Shown here: positions 61,536 through 64,000 of the stretch, one piece after another
Numbering within the stretch: the first letter of the stretch is position 1
How the letters are laid out: each line of letters opens with the position of its first letter
Assembly (NCBI GenBank): GCA_937988885.1
Contig: CALKHR010000080.1
Coordinates: 62,001 to 126,000, forward strand
Direction: 5' to 3'
Length of the DNA: 64,000 nt
Source of the DNA: an uncultured Roseiflexaceae bacterium
GTDB lineage: Bacteria; Chloroflexota; Chloroflexia; Chloroflexales; Roseiflexaceae
The notes under the pieces: generated by a model
What the model was told of the DNA's origin: nothing
Database searches by the model: none
Seen by the model: the letters and a program-made list of their open reading frames with translations, nothing else
Translations under genes and position numbers: made by a program

Positions 61536-61623
61536 GTTTGCCAGCTAACAAATTTGTGAAAAAGCTTTACAACTTTACATAGTACGAGGCGATAACATTG
61601 GGGATGTGTCTAGAGGCACTTTG

Positions 61624-61629
61624 TATAAT
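61624..61629 (+). promoter_or_regulatory. -10 candidate for the CxxC protein gene
   Basis: A perfect TATAAT lies 29 nt before the ATG at 61659. No good -35 was found at 16-18 bp. Confidence 0.35.
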
Positions 61630-61658
61630 ACCACCAACAGCGGGTAAAGGAGGTATCG

Positions 61659-62111
61659 ATGAGTGATCAATTTGCGGCTTGTTGTTGGTGCAATCAAGCG
61701 GCGGTTGCCGAGTTACTCACGGAGCGGGCCAAGGTGATCAACCGACAGTTCGACCTTCCGCACACGATCACTCGCTGTGGAGCATGCCAGCAACTGAATG
61801 CCGAGGCCAGTTGGGGCAACCAAACCCACCGCTATCGTGCGCTCGCTTACCCCCGTCGGTTTCGCGCTCCGCAGTACGTGTTGCTCTATCCAGTGAGTTG
61901 CGCTTGGTGCAAGCAGAGCGAGTCGCTTGAACCGTTGGAGATCAACGCCACCATTGGGAATCCTGCCAGCGCTCGCCATCACTACGACATTTATGTTTGC
62001 GAAGCTTGCCAGCGCCACACCGCTATCTCGTACCTTGGGCAGGTGCAGCAGTTCCCCGCCACGCAGGATAAGCGCTACACGTCGATGTATTATTTGGAGC
62101 TTGGCGAGTGA
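61659..62111 (+). CDS. Unrecognised protein with several CxxC motifs
   Basis: 150 residues with a near-perfect Shine-Dalgarno (AAAGGAGG) before the ATG. Cys pairs: CCWCNQ near residue 8, CGAC near 40, CAWC near 80 and CEAC near 113. Four CxxC knuckles would make two zinc sites or rubredoxin-like metal sites. No membrane segment or signal peptide is seen. It resembles no family I can name. It is monocistronic and divergent from nrdJ. A nucleic-acid-binding or metal-binding role is possible but unsupported. Confidence 0.75.
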   Translation: MSDQFAACCWCNQAAVAELLTERAKVINRQFDLPHTITRCGACQQLNAEASWGNQTHRYRALAYPRRFRAPQYVLLYPVSCAWCKQSESLEPLEINATIGNPASARHHYDIYVCEACQRHTAISYLGQVQQFPATQDKRYTSMYYLELGE

Positions 62112-62187
62112 TCGTGCAGGCGAAGCTATAGAACGCCAAAGAGCGCTTTTCTGTGCGCCGAACCGTATCCCACACGTCTCGGAGCAT

Positions 62188-62228
62188 GTGATGTCGATGG
62201 GTTGCCGCACGCAGCGCATCGACATCAC
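62188..62228. repeat. Degenerate family A hairpin
   Basis: GTGATGTCGATG pairs with CATCGACATCAC; the inner part of the stem is imperfect, unlike the four perfect copies elsewhere. The rest of the 513-bp spacer (62112-62624) is AT-rich and holds only the promoter listed next. Confidence 0.6.
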
Positions 62229-62451
62229 AAAACGCATATTGTTGCTGGAAGCGAAACGGCAAATCGTTGCTGTTCAGTAAATAGAGCATACATAGGATGT
62301 ATTTGGATTGAGAAATGTATTGATCTCAGAATTATACTCAAGTTGAAACAGGTTTCTTCTATCTTTCTGTTGTTCATTTTTGATAAATGAGGAATGCTTC
62401 GAGATGCTATAAATAAATGTGAACAGGGCCAATTATAATTGATAATCGAAA

Positions 62452-62480
62452 TTGACGCTCTGAAAAGCTTATGTTATAGT
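62452..62480 (+). promoter_or_regulatory. Sigma-70-type promoter of the Rieske/cytochrome b unit
   Basis: -35 TTGACG and -10 TATAGT (5 of 6) with a 17-bp spacer. It predicts a leader of about 140 nt before the Rieske gene. Confidence 0.65.
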
Positions 62481-62624
62481 TAGGCATGGTACCAATCTCC
62501 GAAGCGAATATCGTACGTCTGTAGATTTCAGACACAACCTTCTTCTGCCACAATCCTGCCAACGCTCAGCAGCCGAAACGCACATTCTGGACAACATTCT
62601 CTTTCATAGACGAGGAGAAAACGT

Positions 62625-63335
62625 ATGTCAGAACCGCGTAATGCAGGACGGCGCATCATATCTCAAGCCGATGCGGATGCGATCTCAGCGAAATCTGGTG
62701 TGCAGAAGCCAACCCCCACAACAACCACCAAAGGCTCGGGCATCAATCGTCGCGAAGTGCTTGCCGTTGCAATGGCTGGCTCGGCTGCGCTATTGACTGC
62801 TGGCGGCCTAGTGTTCCTCACCGCCCCCGATCCGGCTGGCGACCCTCTGCTGGGCCAGCTCGTCCCTCCCCTCTCGGTCGATCCTAATACGGGCGTCAAG
62901 ACGTATCCTGTCGCTGGCGGTTTTGCGTACCCACGTATTAAAGCGGGCACGTTCGGCGGTATCTTCACATTGAGCAAAAAGGCGAGTGAGTACAGCGTTG
63001 ATGATCCGCCGGAGCTCAATGCGGATGGTAAGTTCTACATTGTGAAGGTGCCGCCCGATTCCGAGATTAAGCCCGTACCCGACGAGGATAATCAGGTGAA
63101 TGCTGAGGGCATTATGGCGATCTACCAAGTATGCGTTCACCTTGGCTGTCTCGTGCCCTACGATGCGCCTCAACGACGCTTCATCTGCCCGTGCCACGGC
63201 TCAACCTACGAACGCAACACCAAATATGTGCGTGGCCCCGCTCCGCGCGATCTCGATCAGTTCCGCGTGCGAGTAGTGAACGACACGATCATCGTCAACA
63301 CCGGCCAACGGGTGCTGGGGAATCCTCACGCCTAA
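62625..63335 (+). CDS. Rieske iron-sulfur protein of a cytochrome bc-type complex
   Basis: 236 residues with GAGGAG before the ATG. The N-terminal hydrophobic segment (NRREVLAVAMAGSAALLTAG) follows twin Arg, a likely uncleaved Tat signal anchor. The 2Fe-2S ligands are CVHLGC and CPCHGST (Cys-x-His and Cys-x-x-His plus the disulfide Cys). The cluster domain faces the outside and passes electrons from quinol to the acceptor cytochrome. It is 69 bp upstream of the cytochrome b gene, forming the core of a bc-type complex in quinol-oxidising respiration. Confidence 0.94.
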   Translation: MSEPRNAGRRIISQADADAISAKSGVQKPTPTTTTKGSGINRREVLAVAMAGSAALLTAGGLVFLTAPDPAGDPLLGQLVPPLSVDPNTGVKTYPVAGGFAYPRIKAGTFGGIFTLSKKASEYSVDDPPELNADGKFYIVKVPPDSEIKPVPDEDNQVNAEGIMAIYQVCVHLGCLVPYDAPQRRFICPCHGSTYERNTKYVRGPAPRDLDQFRVRVVNDTIIVNTGQRVLGNPHA

Positions 63336-63404
63336 TGCTTGCGCCCGAGTGTTGTTCGCTTGAGCATACACCGCGTTTCGTCCATATGTAGAGGGAGTAG
63401 TGCG

Positions 63405-64000
63405 ATGGCGACACAGCCAGCCGACCGCCCGAACACTCGGCAACGCCTACAGGCGTGGATCGCCGAGGTGGGGCGTTCGTTCTTCCCAAGTATGGGCATG
63501 CAGGAATGGCGTTCAATTCTGCGAGGCGAGCCTGCGCCGCGTCCTAATCCCCGAATGCGTGTCCATAGCAACAGTTTTTGGTACCATATTCGCCCCCGTT
63601 CGCTTTCGGAGGAAGCGACCGCGTGGTATTACACCGCCGGTTTGGGTTGGTTGAGCTTCTACCTGTTTATGGTCGAGGCGATCACCGGCCTGATCCTAAT
63701 GATCTTCTACGTGCCATCGGCGGCGGAAGCCTACCCCAGCATGGTGCAGATCATGACCGACGTGCCGCTGGGCAACCTGATGCGCAACGTGCATCGGCTC
63801 GGCGCGCACTTGATGGTCGCGATCGTGGCACTGCACATGCTGCGCACCTTCATCACGGCCTCGTATAAACCACCTCGGCAGTTCATCTGGGTGACGGGCG
63901 TGGTGCTGCTGCTGGTCACGTTGTTCCTCTCGTTCAGCGGCTATTTGCTGCCGTGGGATCAGTTGGCCTATTGGGCGGTCACGATCGGCAGTTCGATGGC
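63405..64000 (+). CDS. Cytochrome b, N-terminal part (runs off the window)
   Basis: The frame from the ATG at 63405 (GAGGGAG upstream) stays open to the window end, about 198 codons. After a 75-residue soluble N-terminus come the membrane helices: WYYTAGLGWLSFYLFMVEAI, NVHRLGAHLMVAIVALHMLR and WVTGVVLLLVTLFLSFSGYL (each a separate helix), ending LPWDQLAYWAVTIGSSM. The His in NVHRLGAH and VALHMLR are heme ligands. It forms the membrane core of the complex with the Rieske protein. The extended N-terminus is longer than in proteobacterial cytochrome b. C-terminal part not seen. Confidence 0.93.
   Translation, partial: MATQPADRPNTRQRLQAWIAEVGRSFFPSMGMQEWRSILRGEPAPRPNPRMRVHSNSFWYHIRPRSLSEEATAWYYTAGLGWLSFYLFMVEAITGLILMIFYVPSAAEAYPSMVQIMTDVPLGNLMRNVHRLGAHLMVAIVALHMLRTFITASYKPPRQFIWVTGVVLLLVTLFLSFSGYLLPWDQLAYWAVTIGSSM

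Overview
This window looks like a chromosomal segment of a Chloroflexota bacterium, probably class Chloroflexia. That is inferred, not proven. The genes that point there are an adenosylcobalamin-dependent ribonucleotide reductase, an F420-type luciferase-like oxidoreductase, a Rieske/cytochrome b pair, a substrate-binding plus VWA lipoprotein, an RpoC with a long N-terminal coiled-coil insertion, and many short palindromic repeats. Coding DNA is GC-rich and the spacers are AT-rich.

Layout. (1) 530-13441, mostly minus strand: surface-glycan locus with four glycosyltransferases, a Wzx-type flippase, an SGNH hydrolase, a CmcI-like methyltransferase, and a CDP-sugar cassette (RfbF, RfbG, C-methyltransferase, RfbC, reductase/epimerase) predicted to make a C-methylated 6-deoxyhexose. 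(2) 13643-23036: RodA, a PTPS-family protein with Glu replacing the catalytic Cys, two paralogous solute-binding proteins (one fused to VWA), a double-DTG aspartic-protease-like protein, a stand-alone Lrp/AsnC ligand-binding domain, an LLM oxidoreductase and a lipoprotein with a duplicated domain. (3) 23578-32006: rpoC and rpoB with their own promoter and terminator. (4) 33393-39947: lipid catabolism (SCP2, two acyl-CoA dehydrogenases, FadN-like enzyme) plus a GNAT protein. (5) 40590-42261: an IS200/IS605 element with tnpA and tnpB. (6) 42369-56042, minus strand: carbohydrate uptake locus. A soluble one-protein sugar sensor (LacI-like binding domain, GAF, histidine kinase, receivers, AraC HTH) is followed by a receiver lacking its phosphoacceptor Asp, a complete Opp-type ABC transporter, a DUF4870-like membrane protein and two GH4 glycosidases. 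(7) 56926-61224: ribonucleotide reductase gene nrdJ, split by a self-splicing-type group I intron and also carrying a LAGLIDADG intein, followed by a small zinc-ribbon gene. (8) 61659-64000: a CxxC protein, Rieske protein and the start of cytochrome b.

The spacers hold at least three families of short non-coding repeats. Two of them share TACCAAATCC-type terminal inverted repeats and are nested reciprocally: family A lies inside a family B copy at 40 kb, and family B lies inside a family A copy at 23 kb. Family A carries an 18-bp perfect hairpin whose stem varies with compensatory changes between copies.

The most notable signals are the doubly invaded nrdJ, the sugar-sensor/GH4 locus with a 21-bp-period direct-repeat operator candidate, the reciprocally nested repeats, and an acyl-CoA dehydrogenase pair in which one member lacks the catalytic glutamate.
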